6,266 nucleotides of DNA from Oceanospirillaceae bacterium (GCA_023954795.1 JAGSHA010000202.1:1-6266); one strand, 5' to 3'; positions 1-5,556 are shown, counted from the stretch's first letter. Notes: generated from the letters alone by a model not told the origin. Made by a program: numbers and translations.

Positions 1-269
1 AGGCTACGAAGTTGGTAAATGCCTACTAACAACAGGGCGCGAATATCAAAGTCAGCAACTTTGAATGGGCGCTTCAGCAACGTGTTGGCGATAATGTTGA
101 GCTGCTGAAAGTCACGCATGGTGCCGTAGCACAGCTGACGTAACAGGCCTCGGTCGCGTTCAGGGCAGCGAGCAGCGGCTTCGGGCAGAACGGCATTCAA
201 TGAACCCTGATGGCGTAGAAGGGGTTCAAGCGTTTCCGCTGCGAGCTGTCTTACGTTTACGTTCATCAT
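1..269 (-). CDS. rsmB: 16S rRNA (cytosine-967-C5)-methyltransferase RsmB, N-terminal part (cut by window edge)
   Basis: RsmB (also called Sun/Fmu) uses S-adenosylmethionine to methylate C967 of 16S rRNA. Only the first 89 codons are present and the gene continues past the left edge. The visible part is the N-terminal NusB-like RNA-binding domain; segments such as RGLLRQLCYGTMRDFQQLN and LLLVGIYQL align well with E. coli RsmB (KALLQELCFGVLRTLSQLD, IMVGLYQL). The catalytic Rossmann domain with its two cysteines lies outside the window. The start is one of two consecutive ATG codons. The first directly follows the fmt stop TAA with no gap; the second (266-264) is better spaced (7 nt) from a weak GGA at 276-274. 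Either way translation is probably coupled to fmt. It is the third gene of the leftward def-fmt-rsmB cluster. Identification is firm from sequence plus context. Confidence 0.92.
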   Translation of the reverse strand, partial: MMNVNVRQLAAETLEPLLRHQGSLNAVLPEAAARCPERDRGLLRQLCYGTMRDFQQLNIIANTLLKRPFKVADFDIRALLLVGIYQLRS

Positions 270-1217
270 TTAATCCAGCTGTTTACCGACAGGGAACAGA
301 TCGCGTTTGGCGTTTAAGACCGCTGCCGTATCGAGTGGTTTGCCGCCGGGTAACTGAATGTTCGTCAGCAGCAGGCTACCTTCACCGCAGGCAATACGCA
401 GGGTCTTCTTGGTGACTTCCGCGACGGCACCCGGCGCTTCGGTACTGGTTGCATCGGAGGCTTGAGCACCCCAGATACGCATGGTTTTACCCTCCAGTGA
501 GCAATACGCCACAGGCCAGGGTGACAGGCCACGAATCTGACGCTCAATCTCGGTAGCAGGGCGGGACCAGTCAATCTCACCTTCCTGCTTTTCCAGTTTA
601 TGTGCGTAGTTCGCCAGTGAATCGTCTTGCTTCTCCGGTTCGGTCTTGCCGTCACGAATCAGCCCCAGGGTTGTCACCAATGCTTCAGCGCCCTGCTCTG
701 CCAGTTGATCGTGCAGATCTCCGCTGGTATCCCCCGTGTTGATGGGGGTTTCCACTTTGTAGAGCATGTCGCCCGTATCAAGCCCGACATCCATCTGCAT
801 GATAGTGATACCGGTCAGTTTGTCACCGGCCAATACCGCCCGATGTATTGGTGCAGCGCCGCGCCAGCGTGGCAGGAGGGAGCCATGTACGTTGATGCAA
901 CCCAGACGCGGGGTATCCAGCACGGCTTTGGGTAATAACAGACCGTAGGCCACAACCACCATAATATCGGCATCGAGTGCTGCCAGTTCTGCCTGCTCAG
1001 CTTCACCTTTCAGGCTCAGCGGCTGGTAAACGGCAATATCATGTTCCAGTGCCAGCTTTTTAACCGGGCCGGGGGTCAGTTTACGGCCACGTCCGGCTGG
1101 ACGATCAGGTTGGGTGTATACGGCAATGACTTCATGCTCTGAATTGAGCAGTGCTTGCAAACTGGAAGCGGCAAAGTCAGGTGTACCGGCAAAGACAATG
1201 CGAAGAGGCTTGGACAT
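270..1217 (-). CDS. fmt: Methionyl-tRNA formyltransferase
   Basis: Fmt transfers a formyl group from 10-formyltetrahydrofolate to Met-tRNA(fMet), making the initiator tRNA for bacterial translation. The product is 315 residues, the usual size. The N-terminal formyltransferase domain opens with RIVFAGTPDFAASSL. The signature INVHGSLLPRWRGAAPI follows at about 108-124 and LDTGDML at about 146-152; N109, H111 and D147 match the catalytic Asn-His-Asp triad of the 10-formyl-THF transferase family. The C-terminal tRNA-binding domain covers roughly 205-315 (IRGLSPWPVAY, LPGGKPL). I chose the ATG at 1217 because AGGAG (1229-1225) lies 7 nt upstream; the in-frame TTG one codon earlier is too close to it. 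def lies 101 nt upstream and rsmB starts immediately after the stop, so this is the middle gene of a cluster. No key residue is missing. Confidence 0.98.
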   Translation of the reverse strand: MSKPLRIVFAGTPDFAASSLQALLNSEHEVIAVYTQPDRPAGRGRKLTPGPVKKLALEHDIAVYQPLSLKGEAEQAELAALDADIMVVVAYGLLLPKAVLDTPRLGCINVHGSLLPRWRGAAPIHRAVLAGDKLTGITIMQMDVGLDTGDMLYKVETPINTGDTSGDLHDQLAEQGAEALVTTLGLIRDGKTEPEKQDDSLANYAHKLEKQEGEIDWSRPATEIERQIRGLSPWPVAYCSLEGKTMRIWGAQASDATSTEAPGAVAEVTKKTLRIACGEGSLLLTNIQLPGGKPLDTAAVLNAKRDLFPVGKQLD

Positions 1218-1224
1218 CAATCTA

Positions 1225-1229
1225 CTCCT
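1225..1229 (-). promoter_or_regulatory. Ribosome binding site of fmt
   Basis: On the minus strand AGGAG is followed by 7 nt and ATG. It decides the fmt start at 1217 over the adjacent TTG at 1220, which would leave only 4 nt. Confidence 0.75.
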
Positions 1230-1237
1230 GAAACCAA

Positions 1238-1295
1238 AACAGGTTTGTCACGGCAGTTACCCATGTATTTTGGCAACTGTCCGGGCAAACCTGTT
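1238..1295 (-). other. Stem-loop between def and fmt, possible attenuator or processing site
   Basis: A perfect 10-bp inverted repeat (AACAGGTTTG at 1238-1247, CAAACCTGTT at 1286-1295) encloses a second imperfect stem (CGGCAGTT at 1251-1258 with AACTGTCCG at 1275-1283, one bulged base). In the def-fmt transcript the stem runs into a T-rich stretch (TGTTTTGGTTT), which resembles a weak rho-independent terminator. On the plus strand no T-run follows. It ends only a few bases before the fmt ribosome binding site, so it could lower fmt-rsmB expression relative to def, or protect or process the mRNA. The repeat is seen directly; its function is inferred. Confidence 0.5.
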
Positions 1296-1318
1296 ATTGG
1301 AGGTGTCGGGTCACGTAA

Positions 1319-1831
1319 TTAAGCGTGAGCTTCCTGACGGTGTTTCTTTTCCAGCTTACCGCGGATGCGGTTGCGCTTAAGCGTAGAGATATGATCTACG
1401 AAAAGCTTACCGTTGAGGTGATCCAGCTCGTGCTGTACACAGACCGCCAGCAAGTCGTTGGCTTCGAAACTGTATTCTTCACCGTCACGGTTCAGCGCGG
1501 TTACGCGGATGCTCTGCGGACGTACCACATCTTCATAGTATCCCGGTACGGAGAGGCAGCCTTCCTGATACTTGTGTGGCTCTTCGTCGAGTACTTCGAA
1601 TTCCGGATTGATCATCACCAGCGGATCGTCCTGCTCTTCGGACAGATCCATAGTGACGATGCGCAGATGGATATCTACCTGCGTTGCCGCAAGGCCAATT
1701 CCCGGTGCGTCATACATAGTTTCGAACATGTCATCGATGATGGTGCGGATCTCATCGTTGACCTCGGTCACCGGTTCAGCCACTGTGCGTAGACGTGGGT
1801 CCGGAAATTCTAGAATGTTAAGTTTTGCCAT
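1319..1831 (-). CDS. def: Peptide deformylase
   Basis: Def is the metal-dependent enzyme (Fe2+ in the cell) that removes the N-formyl group from new polypeptides at the ribosome exit, completing the cycle begun by Fmt. The 170-residue product has all three family motifs: GIGLAATQ (44-51), EGCLS (90-94, metal ligand C92) and HELDH (134-138, ligands H134 and H138, catalytic E135). Length and motif spacing match E. coli Def (C91, H133, H137). The lysine/arginine-rich C-terminal tail (LKRNRIRGKLEKKHRQ) is of the kind that binds the ribosome in type I enzymes. The ATG at 1831 is preceded by only a weak GAAG-type ribosome binding site, but the protein aligns from MAKLNILEFPDPRLR as expected. It is the first gene of the leftward cluster, with its promoter probably in 1832-2037. 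Confidence 0.98.
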   Translation of the reverse strand: MAKLNILEFPDPRLRTVAEPVTEVNDEIRTIIDDMFETMYDAPGIGLAATQVDIHLRIVTMDLSEEQDDPLVMINPEFEVLDEEPHKYQEGCLSVPGYYEDVVRPQSIRVTALNRDGEEYSFEANDLLAVCVQHELDHLNGKLFVDHISTLKRNRIRGKLEKKHRQEAHA

Positions 1832-1841
1832 CGTTTCTTCA

Positions 1842-1859
1842 GGTTGATACGGTTGATAT
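1842..1859. repeat. Tandem 9-bp repeat in the def leader
   Basis: GGTTGATAC is followed immediately by GGTTGATAT, two copies differing at the last base. It lies 11-28 bases upstream of the def start codon, next to its weak ribosome binding site. It may be a slippage duplication; no function is evident. Confidence 0.5.
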
Positions 1860-1941
1860 GATTAGCCGTAACTCATCTAATCTGGGTTGTTTCCCGTGGC
1901 AGAAAATAATGCCTGCCCGACTGGGAACCTATTAGCTACAT

Positions 1942-1947
1942 ATTATA
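1942..1947 (-). promoter_or_regulatory. Putative -10 box for def-fmt-rsmB
   Basis: The minus strand reads TATAAT, a perfect sigma-70 -10 hexamer, which would start transcription near 1935 and give def a leader of about 104 nt. The -35 region at 17-bp spacing (AATGCA, 1970-1965) is poor, so the promoter may need an activator or may not be real. Confidence 0.42.
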
Positions 1948-1949
1948 CT
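1944..1949 (+). promoter_or_regulatory. Putative -10 box for the LysM gene
   Basis: The plus strand reads TATACT (5 of 6 to the sigma-70 -10 consensus), overlapping the def -10 on the other strand. It would give a leader of about 80 nt. No good -35 stands 16-18 bp upstream (CTGGGA at 17 bp), so support is weak. Confidence 0.3.
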
Positions 1950-1961
1950 GATTGCGACGCT

Positions 1962-1971
1962 CAATGCATTG
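1962..1971. repeat. 10-bp palindrome CAATGCATTG
   Basis: This perfect palindrome covers the position where the -35 of the minus-strand def promoter would lie, so it could be an operator half-site pair. A 10-bp palindrome is expected several times by chance in a window of this size, so the placement is the only support. Confidence 0.25.
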
Positions 1972-2024
1972 TCGTTACGCCGTTTGACCCAAATATCGTC
2001 GAATGGGTTTCGGTGAATGACATC

Positions 2025-2030
2025 AAAGGA
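2025..2030 (+). promoter_or_regulatory. Ribosome binding site of the LysM gene
   Basis: AAAGGA lies 7 nt before the ATG at 2038. This selects 2038 over the in-frame ATG at 2017, which lies upstream of the site and would put seven residues in front of a good signal peptide. Confidence 0.75.
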
Positions 2031-2037
2031 CATAGAA

Positions 2038-3069
2038 ATGAAAAAGTTTCTCTGCGCTCTGGCCGCTGTATGGTTGCTGGTAAGCTTGCCAGCGCAAGCC
2101 AATGCCCGAAAGGATGTACTGCAACTTAGGGAAGATCGGCCGCAGGAATATGTGGTAGTGAAAGGCGATACCTTATGGGATATCTCTTCCCGTTTTCTGG
2201 AAAGCCCGTGGCGCTGGCCGGAAGTCTGGGATATGAATGCACAGATCCCGAATCCGCATCTGATCTACCCGGGCGATGTGATCTATCTGGTCTGGGAAAA
2301 TGGTCAGCCGAAGCTTAAAGTCCGCCGGGGTATGCGTAAGCTGAGCCCTACCGCTCGGGCACAACCGTTAGATCGGGCAATACCGGCGATTCCGCTCAAA
2401 GATATTCTGAGCTTTCTGGAAGAGACCCGGGTCATAGACCAGAGCCTGTTCAAGAAAGCACCTTACGTGCTGGCAGGTAAGAACCAGCGCCTGATCGCCG
2501 GTGCCGGTGACCGTATCTATGCCCGAGGCAGTTTGCTGGAAGATCTGCGTCGCCAGGCGGTCTACCGTGCGACCAATGAATACGTTGACCCTGAGACCCA
2601 GGAAGATCTGGGTTATGAGCTGACGAAAGTATCTGACGTCACTGTGGTTGATGAAAATGATGATGTGGTCAGTCTGACGGTTAACCGTTCGGTGCTGGAA
2701 ACCCGCACCTTGGATCGGGTGATCCCGGCAGAAGAGCAGCGGATACAGTCGGTGTTCTATCCAAAACCGTCTCCCGAAGCGCTTACCGGTAAGATTCTTT
2801 CTGTATTGGGTGCGGTGAATGACGGTGGACAGTTTGATGTGGTCGCGCTCAACCGTGGTGTCCGCGAAGGGTTAGAGCCGGGGCACGTATTTGCGATCTA
2901 TCGTACCGGTGAGATGGTGGTTGATCCGATTACAAAAGAGAAACTGCAATTACCGGCGGAACGTTCGGGTCTGATGATGGTGTTCAAAACCTTCGAAAAA
3001 GTCTCCTACGGCCTGATTATGATGAGCTCCAACGTGGTGTCTGTCGGCGATGAAATTCGCGAACCTTAA
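2038..3069 (+). CDS. Secreted LysM peptidoglycan-binding protein, TsaP-like (type IV pilus secretin-associated)
   Basis: The 343-residue product starts with a signal peptide (MKK, then a hydrophobic stretch to about 18, with AQANA giving likely cleavage near 22-23), so it acts in the periplasm. A LysM domain follows at about 37-86 (EYVVVKGDTLWDISSRF through NPHLIYPGDVIYL), which binds peptidoglycan glycan. The rest has no transmembrane segment; the C-terminal part (about 245-343, with QFDVVALNRGVREGLEPGHVFAIYR-type residues) resembles the FlgT-C-like domain of TsaP. TsaP in Neisseria and Myxococcus anchors the type IV pilus secretin ring to the cell wall, and the Pseudomonas homologue occupies this same place between def and dprA. 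I therefore call it TsaP-like. The LysM and export calls are firm; the pilus role is inferred from family and position. It probably precedes dprA in one transcript (90-nt gap). Confidence 0.85.
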   Translation: MKKFLCALAAVWLLVSLPAQANARKDVLQLREDRPQEYVVVKGDTLWDISSRFLESPWRWPEVWDMNAQIPNPHLIYPGDVIYLVWENGQPKLKVRRGMRKLSPTARAQPLDRAIPAIPLKDILSFLEETRVIDQSLFKKAPYVLAGKNQRLIAGAGDRIYARGSLLEDLRRQAVYRATNEYVDPETQEDLGYELTKVSDVTVVDENDDVVSLTVNRSVLETRTLDRVIPAEEQRIQSVFYPKPSPEALTGKILSVLGAVNDGGQFDVVALNRGVREGLEPGHVFAIYRTGEMVVDPITKEKLQLPAERSGLMMVFKTFEKVSYGLIMMSSNVVSVGDEIREP

Positions 3070-3093
3070 CGGGTGACAGATAGCGCTTAAATG

Positions 3094-3123
3094 AATACGC
3101 GCGGGTTGGATGACCCGCGTATT
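3094..3123 (+). other. GC-rich stem-loop between the LysM gene and dprA
   Basis: CGCGGGT (3100-3106) pairs perfectly with ACCCGCG (3113-3119) around a 6-nt loop, and after a 2-nt bulge AATA (3094-3097) pairs with TATT (3120-3123). The T-run after it is short (TATTTACC), so it is at best a leaky terminator; it may instead attenuate or stabilise the transcript ahead of dprA. The upstream in-frame ATG at 3091 abuts this stem, an added reason to reject it as the dprA start. Confidence 0.5.
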
Positions 3124-3145
3124 TACCAATATAAGGTACCAATAC

Positions 3146-3150
3146 AAGGA
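3146..3150 (+). promoter_or_regulatory. Ribosome binding site of dprA
   Basis: AAGGA lies 9 nt before the ATG at 3160. The in-frame ATG at 3091 has no such site, so this fixes the dprA start. Confidence 0.7.
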
Positions 3151-3159
3151 AGTGATAAG

Positions 3160-4275
3160 ATGCAAAGTGATCCGATGGATTGGGTCGCCGTGGCTGCATT
3201 GCCCCGCGTGGGTGCAACGGCGTTTCTGCGTTTACTCGACAATGGCTGGTCGCCACATCGCATTGTGCGCGCCAGTGAAGATGAGTGGCAGTGGCTGGGC
3301 TTGAACCTGTTGGCCCGCCAGAACCTGCAGGCGCTTAAGCAAGGCCGCGGCCCGCTGAAAGAGATCCAGAATAATGTCCGTGACTGGTTAAAGCAGCCGG
3401 ATACCCACCTGCTGACACTAGACAGTGACCACTACCCCGCCCTGCTGAAAACCATTGCTGATCCGCCGCCACTGCTTTATGTGCGCGGGGCGCTTGATCA
3501 GTTGCACCTGCCACAAATCGCCATGGTCGGTAGCCGCAGCGCCAGTCGTGCGGGTGTTCAGCATGCCTCTGAATTTTCTGCGGCGCTGACGCGCGCCGGT
3601 TTCATCGTGACCTCTGGCATGGCGCACGGTATCGATGGTGCTGCACATCAGGCTGCGGTGAACCTGAATAAGCCCACTATCGCGGTATTTGGTACTGGGC
3701 CGGATGTGTTGTATCCCGCCCGACACCGTATTCTGGCCAGTCAGATTCTGGAAACAGGCGGCGCCTGGGTCAGCGAACTGCCGCCGGGTACCAGCCCGTT
3801 GGGTCACAATTTTCCGCGCCGTAACCGCATTATCAGTGGCTTGAGCGCCGGTGTGCTGGTGGTTGAGGCCGCGCCGCGCAGTGGCTCACTGATCACTGCC
3901 CGACAGGCGTTAGAGCAAGGCAGAGATGTGTTTGCCCTGCCCGGAGCTTTGAATAATCCACTCAGTCAGGGTTGCCATAAATTGATCCGAGAGGGTGGCC
4001 AGCTAGTATCGTCGGTAGAGCATATTCTCGAGCAATTGGCACCGATGCTGGGTGCCTATGCCGTGGAGGATGCCCCGGTCGCTGAGCCGAAGACCTTGCC
4101 GACATTGAGTACACAGGAAAATAATCTGTTGCAGGCGCTGGGTTTTGAGCACGTCAGCATGGATCAGTTGGTGGCGCTGACCGGCATTTCTGTGGCCGAT
4201 CTCAATGTCTTGCTGATCTCGCTAGAACTGAAAGGTGTGATCGAAAACAGCGGCGACGGCTACAGTCGTATTTAG
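3160..4275 (+). CDS. dprA: DNA-processing protein DprA (Smf)
   Basis: DprA binds incoming single-stranded DNA in the cytoplasm during natural transformation and loads RecA on it; in bacteria not known to be competent it is still widely kept. The product is 371 residues, close to E. coli Smf. Order of parts: an N-terminal helical SAM/HhH-like region (about 5-80), the Rossmann-fold DNA-binding core (about 85-290) and a C-terminal winged-helix (DML1-like) domain (about 315-371). Core motifs are MVGSRSASRAG (122-132), SGMAHGIDGAAHQAA (152-166), NFPRRNRIISGLS (217-229), SGSLITARQALEQGRDVFA (241-259) and GCHKLIREGG (271-280). The start at 3160 follows an AAGGA site. Upstream is the TsaP-like pilus gene, which fits a DNA-uptake link, though the whole neighbourhood is conserved and mostly housekeeping. 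No terminator is obvious after the stop. No defects are seen. Confidence 0.96.
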   Translation: MQSDPMDWVAVAALPRVGATAFLRLLDNGWSPHRIVRASEDEWQWLGLNLLARQNLQALKQGRGPLKEIQNNVRDWLKQPDTHLLTLDSDHYPALLKTIADPPPLLYVRGALDQLHLPQIAMVGSRSASRAGVQHASEFSAALTRAGFIVTSGMAHGIDGAAHQAAVNLNKPTIAVFGTGPDVLYPARHRILASQILETGGAWVSELPPGTSPLGHNFPRRNRIISGLSAGVLVVEAAPRSGSLITARQALEQGRDVFALPGALNNPLSQGCHKLIREGGQLVSSVEHILEQLAPMLGAYAVEDAPVAEPKTLPTLSTQENNLLQALGFEHVSMDQLVALTGISVADLNVLLISLELKGVIENSGDGYSRI

Positions 4276-4448
4276 TGCGGCAATGTGTGGAGTGAATTGC
4301 TTAGAAAAAGTAAGGAATTAATTTGCTGCACGCTAAGGTTATAGATGGTTTGGAATGTATGAAAAACTGGCATAAGGCAGGCTTGCAAGCAGGACGTTGA
4401 ACGTTTAGTGTTCACTGTTTTCCGTTAATATTGAACGCCGAGAGCAAA
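4276..4448 (+). other. Intergenic region upstream of purE
   Basis: These 173 bases are visibly more AT-rich than the flanking genes and probably hold the purE promoter. No strong rho-independent terminator follows dprA (only GCAAT / ATTGC at 4280-4300, weak). A 10-bp palindrome GCTTGCAAGC (4381-4390) and two copies of TTGAACG (4397-4403, 4431-4437) are present. Candidate promoter pieces are poor: TTGGAA (4350-4355) with CATAAG (4371-4376) at 15-bp spacing, and a TAATAT (4426-4431) close to the start codon without a fitting -35. I see no recognisable riboswitch or small gene. Confidence 0.5.
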
Positions 4449-4961
4449 ATGTCTAAACCATTTATTGCCATTCTGATGGGTTCCGATTCCGATCTGCCTA
4501 TCATGAAAACTGCCGTTGAAACGCTGAAATCCCTGAACGTTGACTGTGAAGTTAAAGTGAGCTCTGCTCACCGTACTCCGGTACAGACTCACGACTACGT
4601 AAAAGACGCTGACGCGCGTGGCGCTGTTGCCTTCATCTGTGCTGCAGGTATGGCGGCTCATTTGGCGGGTGCTGTTGCTGCAAACACCACTAAGCCAGTG
4701 ATTGGTGTACCAATCAACTCTTCTCTGGATGGTCTGGACGCACTGCTGTCTACTGTTCAGATGCCAGGTGGCATTCCAGTTGCAACCGTTGCTATCGGTA
4801 AAGCAGGCGCGAAAAACGCAGCTTACCTGGCTGCTCAGATCATGGCCGTTGGCGATGCAGATCTGGCTCAGCGTCTGAAAGACGAGCGTCAGGCAAACAC
4901 CGATGCAGTGATCGCAAAAGACGCTGCTCTGCAGGAAAAACTGAAGAACGGTGAGCTGTAA
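4449..4961 (+). CDS. purE: 5-(Carboxyamino)imidazole ribonucleotide mutase
   Basis: PurE moves the carboxyl group of N5-CAIR to carbon 4, giving CAIR in purine synthesis; in class I systems the substrate is made by PurK. The 170-residue product has the family motifs MGSDSD (10-15), SAHRTP (39-44, with H41 and R42), GMAAHLAG (67-74, H71) and VQMPGGIPVATVAIGKAG (103-120). SAHRTP and VQMP indicate a bacterial class I enzyme rather than the animal-type carboxylase, although GMAAHLAG differs from the GGAAHLPG of E. coli PurE. I chose ATG 4449 because the protein aligns from MSKPFIAILMGS; the ribosome site is weak (GAGAG, 4440-4444). tsaC follows after 7 nt. No purK is adjacent. Codon choice is strongly biased (all 4 Arg CGT, all 6 Asn AAC, 14 of 15 Leu CTG), suggesting high expression. 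Confidence 0.96.
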   Translation: MSKPFIAILMGSDSDLPIMKTAVETLKSLNVDCEVKVSSAHRTPVQTHDYVKDADARGAVAFICAAGMAAHLAGAVAANTTKPVIGVPINSSLDGLDALLSTVQMPGGIPVATVAIGKAGAKNAAYLAAQIMAVGDADLAQRLKDERQANTDAVIAKDAALQEKLKNGEL

Positions 4962-4968
4962 GACAGCG

Positions 4969-5526
4969 ATGAACTGGTGGCATATTCACCAGTCTGTTCG
5001 GGCGATGCGCCAAGGCGGCGTCATCGCCTATCCTACCGAGGCGGTCTGGGGCTTGGGATGTGATCCCTTTAATGAAGAAGCTCTGGAACGTTTGCTGTAC
5101 CTCAAAAGTCGCCCGCGTCATAAAGGTGTGATCCTGATCGCCGCCTCTGTGGCTCAGGTTGAACCTCTCTTGCGTCACCTTGACCCTGCCCAGCGGCAGC
5201 GTGTTGAAGCGACCTGGCCAGGCCCCGTTACCTGGTTACTCCCCGATCCTGATCATCTGATTCCCGAATGGGTTAAAGGTAAACACAGCAGCGTTGCTGT
5301 GCGCGTCTCTGCGCATCCGGTGGTCCAGACGTTGTGTAACAGTTTTGGTGGACCTATCGTTTCCACTTCGGCCAATCCTGCAGGCGCCCAGCCCGCCAAG
5401 GATCTGCTGCGAGTGAACCTATACTTCGCAAACCGGGTTGATGCGGTGATGCCGGGCCCTCTGGGCGATCTGGATCAGCCAACCCAGATTCGCGACCTGA
5501 TCACCGAAGCCGTGATCAGAACCTGA
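4969..5526 (+). CDS. tsaC: L-threonylcarbamoyladenylate synthase TsaC
   Basis: TsaC (YrdC/Sua5 family) makes threonylcarbamoyl-AMP from threonine, bicarbonate and ATP; TsaB-TsaD-TsaE then pass the group to A37 of ANN-decoding tRNAs (t6A). The 185-residue product is a single YrdC domain without the extra Sua5 C-terminal domain, hence TsaC type. Visible motifs are GGVIAYPTEAVWGLGCDP (16-33), KSRPRHKGVILIA (46-58, the KxR motif at K46/R48), WPGPVT (83-88), SVAVRVSAHP (108-117) and STSANPAG (132-139). I take ATG 4969, 7 nt after purE; a GTG at 4951 in the same frame would overlap purE by 11 nt and add six residues that fit the family less well. Its ribosome site is weak, so coupling to purE is likely. 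hemF follows after 30 nt. Confidence 0.95.
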   Translation: MNWWHIHQSVRAMRQGGVIAYPTEAVWGLGCDPFNEEALERLLYLKSRPRHKGVILIAASVAQVEPLLRHLDPAQRQRVEATWPGPVTWLLPDPDHLIPEWVKGKHSSVAVRVSAHPVVQTLCNSFGGPIVSTSANPAGAQPAKDLLRVNLYFANRVDAVMPGPLGDLDQPTQIRDLITEAVIRT

Positions 5527-5544
5527 TTTTAATCCTACATTTCC

Positions 5545-5550
5545 AAGGAG
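5545..5550 (+). promoter_or_regulatory. Ribosome binding site of hemF
   Basis: AAGGAG, a near-ideal site, stands 6 nt before the ATG at 5557 in the 30-nt gap after tsaC. It is the strongest ribosome binding site in the rightward cluster, so hemF can be translated independently of tsaC. Confidence 0.8.
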
Positions 5551-5556
5551 TTAGCC

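Larger units (their letters stand above)
1832..2037. other. Divergent intergenic region between def and the LysM gene
   Basis: These 206 bases separate two genes that point away from each other, so promoters for both must lie here or inside the genes. I see opposed -10-like boxes at 1942-1949, a 10-bp palindrome at 1962-1971, a small 5-bp inverted repeat (GGCAG / CTGCC, about 1899-1918) in the def leader and a tandem 9-bp repeat next to def. No convincing small gene is present; short open frames here lack a ribosome binding site and family features. Confidence 0.7.

Noticed and set aside
1325..1792. Long open frame on the plus strand opposite def
   Set aside because: It is antisense to a gene with clear motifs, has no ribosome binding site and no recognisable protein features; it reflects the codon pattern of def.
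1984..1989. TTGACC, a good -35 box upstream of the LysM gene
   Set aside because: No -10-like sequence lies 15-19 bp downstream, so it does not form a promoter.
2017..2037. ATG at 2017 as the start of the LysM gene
   Set aside because: The AAAGGA site lies between the two ATGs and is correctly placed only for 2038, which also begins a standard signal peptide.
3091..3159. ATG at 3091 as the dprA start, adding 23 residues
   Set aside because: It abuts a stem-loop, has no ribosome binding site, and the extra residues are not DprA-like; AAGGA before 3160 supports the later start.
3418..3807. Open frame on the minus strand inside dprA
   Set aside because: It lies opposite the conserved DprA core and has no sign of being a protein of its own; similar frames opposite fmt, tsaC, purE and hemF were left out for the same reason.
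4280..4300. Inverted repeat after dprA (GCAAT / ATTGC) as a terminator
   Set aside because: The stem is only 5 bp, the loop is 11 nt and no T-run follows.
4396..4411. Possible PurR operator upstream of purE
   Set aside because: Only the core AACGTTT matches the E. coli PurR consensus; about 7 of 16 positions agree, which is not enough.
4431..4448. TTG at 4431 as the purE start
   Set aside because: Family proteins begin at the MSKPFIAILMGS-type sequence; the six extra residues have no ribosome site or family support.
4951..4968. GTG start for tsaC overlapping the end of purE by 11 bases
   Set aside because: The ATG at 4969 gives the usual TsaC N-terminus and a 185-residue length; the extra six residues do not resemble the family.
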